Source: Phycisphaerales bacterium UBA3158 (lineage in GTDB: Bacteria; Planctomycetota; Phycisphaerae; Phycisphaerales; SM1A02). From it: DNA of 16,907 nt. Below the pieces are notes generated by a model. The model was not told where the DNA came from, made no database searches, and saw only the letters and a program-made list of their open reading frames with translations. The stretch spans positions 1 through 16,907 of the forward strand of contig DEYM01000004.1 of NCBI GenBank assembly GCA_002364555.1. Reading direction: 5' to 3'. The position numbers and the translations under genes were made by a program. Below, piece after piece: positions 16,201 through 16,907 of this stretch (the stretch's first letter is position 1; each line of letters starts with the position of its first letter).

Positions 16201-16808
16201 CGATCGAGATCATGATCCCATCCGGTTCACTGCTGAATCCACGATCACCATCGGCCGTCGTGGCTGGAAATGTCGAAACCAGCCAATGCATCGTCGATAC
16301 CGTATTGGCGGCCCTCGGCGTTCAGGCCGCTTCCCAGGGAACCATGAACAATCTGACCTTTGGCGACGAGCAGTATCAATACTACGAGACGATCTGCGGT
16401 GGAGTTGGTGGTGGAGATGGATTCCATGGTGCCGATGCGGTCCATTCGCACATGACCAATTCACGTCTGACCGATCCCGAGATTCTGGAGACCAGATTCC
16501 CCGTCCGGCTGGAGTCGTTCGCGGTTCGTCCCCGATCCGGTGGAAAGGGTCTCTTCAGAGGTGGAGACGGAGTCGTGCGTGAGATTCGTTTTCTCCAAAA
16601 CATGACCCTGATCTTGATCTCGGGAAGGCGTGATCAAGGGCCGTTCGGCCTCGCTGGTGGGCAACCGGGCCAGCCTGGAAGGCAATTCATCACAAGGCAC
16701 ACCGGTCAGGTCGAGCCGCTTCCCGCTCGTTTCACCATCAGGGTTCATGACGGAGACGTCTTCCATCTCGAAACGCCCGGTGGCGGTGGATTCGGCCCAT
16801 ACCAGTAA
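13230..16808 (+). CDS. Fused hydantoinase A/B protein, probable 5-oxoprolinase (ATP-hydrolysing)
   Basis: This 1192-residue cytoplasmic protein fuses HyuA (about 1-685) and HyuB (about 688-1192), the layout of eukaryotic and some bacterial 5-oxoprolinases that open 5-oxoproline to glutamate with ATP. HyuA shows the ATPase motifs WIDRGGTFTDIV (12-23), SGPAGG (about 263-268) and FDMGGTSTDVAW (287-298), plus AGGGSI and ESAGADPGPACY. HyuB starts at DPISLEIFAHRF (688 on) and has NDPYHGGTHLPD (774-785), RGHHADVGG (805-813) and the C-terminal TPGGGGFGPY. Hydantoinase or acetone-carboxylase-like activity is the main alternative, but the single-chain fusion favours 5-oxoprolinase. The ATG at 13230 puts the first ATPase motif at the usual distance; a TTG at 13221 in frame is less likely. 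No strong Shine-Dalgarno sequence is visible. Confidence 0.92.
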   Translation: MATKPAVGWHFWIDRGGTFTDIVAWHPDLEGVRSGKVLSDDPRRNEAAPLAAIRAVLDLPADHPLEELGRIRIRMGTTVATNALLTGTGVPTVLVLTRGFGDHLLIDDQSRSDLFSLDIEQPTPVWQSIVEADERIDCKGDVILPLDEEGLRRQLEEAMASGAKSCAVSFIHGWRYPDHESRAVEIARETGFRHVVSGHQVSPLEGVLARSQTTLIDAMLTPLLQRSSRSLFDSLPEATIEFMQSSGGLARPEDFRGANAVLSGPAGGIIGSADLAQRADINEIITFDMGGTSTDVAWFDGQLKKTWESQFNGLRLRVPMLEIDTIAAGGGSICRFDGQRIRVGPESAGADPGPACYRLDGPPTLTDCHMVLGRLDADLLPCVFGPSHDQPADKEASREAFEAMRASMHTSAMSLEEIAQGCLEIAVEHMASAVRRISIEKGRSVADVTLIAFGGAGGQAACLVAESLDIKRIIIHPQAGVLSALGIGLATPRLSSERTVGCSLDSIDVYGGVLDDLEHDLIKQMVQRGIPEEGLHVHRRLHLQVSGWDGNLSVAESSTNEMRMEFLDQVTRRYGFTPPPNSRIMVDMVEVEVELPEEAPPLNGAPRESSGLPSRRTKAWFHGQRMDVNVWCRSSINEKTRIQGPAIIAEDGGTTILEPGWDLGVTVEGNLLLERSSVSQVIQKHAHDPISLEIFAHRFMSIAEEMGVTLRQTAHSVNIKERLDFSCAIFTADGELVANGPHVPVHLGSMDHSVKAVLLHHSHELKPGDGWLLNDPYHGGTHLPDLTLVTPVFVDEALAFLVASRGHHADVGGLTPGSMPADSRTLEDEGVVIKPIRIVQNGIMDEELIRELFTSVINPSRNPNQNIADLRAQMAANACGVDEIRTLVDVHGIGTIVASMKAVMDAGESCVRRLLPKLREGSWETTMDHGSTIRVTTRRDGDSFVFDFGGTTEQVPLNFNAPPAITRAAVLYVLRCLVDDDIPLNAGCLRPIEIMIPSGSLLNPRSPSAVVAGNVETSQCIVDTVLAALGVQAASQGTMNNLTFGDEQYQYYETICGGVGGGDGFHGADAVHSHMTNSRLTDPEILETRFPVRLESFAVRPRSGGKGLFRGGDGVVREIRFLQNMTLILISGRRDQGPFGLAGGQPGQPGRQFITRHTGQVEPLPARFTIRVHDGDVFHLETPGGGGFGPYQ

Positions 16809-16841
16809 AAAAACACCTGGCCCCGATGAGGGCCAGGTGTT
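16807..16841 (-). terminator. Intrinsic terminator of the convergent dockerin gene
   Basis: AACACCTGGCCC (16812-16823) and GGGCCAGGTGTT (16830-16841) form a perfect 12-bp stem with a six-base loop. Read on the minus strand the stem is followed by seven T (complement of A 16807-16813), the classic form, so it chiefly terminates the gene entering from the right. On the plus strand only TCTGTT follows, so it may act weakly on the oxoprolinase transcript. The A-run overlaps the oxoprolinase stop codon. Confidence 0.8.
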
Positions 16842-16867
16842 CTGTTGAGAACTGAATATGGCTGCGA

Positions 16868-16907
16868 TCAGCAGTCGTTTCCGAAGACTCCGAGGAGTTC
16901 GAGGAGA
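16868..16907 (-). CDS. C-terminal end of a second dockerin-type protein (partial, continues beyond window)
   Basis: Reading the minus strand from the window edge gives LLELLGVFGNDC followed by TGA (16870-16868). This matches the last helix of a dockerin repeat, including the Cys terminus seen in the secreted protein ending at 10385 (LLTVIGEYGSSC). A minus-strand terminator lies 27 bases downstream, which supports a real gene end here. Only 12 complete codons are visible, so the body of the protein is unknown. Confidence 0.65.
   Translation of the reverse strand, partial: LLELLGVFGNDC

Overview
The window looks like chromosomal DNA from a planctomycete of the Phycisphaerae type, probably marine or aquatic. 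The clues are a large secreted protein with a W-L-K-H motif and a calcium-binding dockerin tail ending in Cys, a second dockerin tail entering from the right edge, the alternative GlmU-like enzyme and the overall gene style. This placement is inferred from family recognition, not from a marker gene. Gene density is high, with many 1 to 4 base overlaps. I see no insertion sequence, prophage gene or CRISPR array.

Left part (1-5807, all plus strand): the 3' end of mreB, then mreC, mreD, a GlmU-like sugar nucleotidyltransferase/acetyltransferase, and a full-length polA with intact proofreading residues. The first four link the rod-shape (elongasome) scaffold with UDP-GlcNAc supply for cell wall synthesis.

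Middle part (6043-10441, plus strand): a tightly packed three-gene unit encodes a VTC-domain polyphosphate polymerase-like protein, a DUF4956 membrane protein and a single-pass HlyD-type adaptor. A 302-base leader with two dyads follows, then the secreted dockerin protein and a strong terminator. The three-gene unit is the best candidate for an uncharacterised system: a cytoplasmic polymer-synthesising domain, a membrane protein and a periplasmic adaptor, with no conventional transporter nearby.

RNA part (10442-10985): a 427-base stretch without a convincing protein gene carries several helices and its own intrinsic terminator, so it may encode an unrecognised small RNA. It is followed by tRNA-Asp(GTC) with a good promoter and a 13-bp terminator.

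Right part (10986-16907): a minus-strand pair (a DUF1579-like lipoprotein and csaA, coupled by a GTGA overlap) diverges from a plus-strand pair (an AsmA-like membrane-anchored protein and a fused HyuA-HyuB 5-oxoprolinase/hydantoinase). A hairpin whose T-run lies on the minus strand separates the oxoprolinase from the convergent dockerin gene cut by the window edge.
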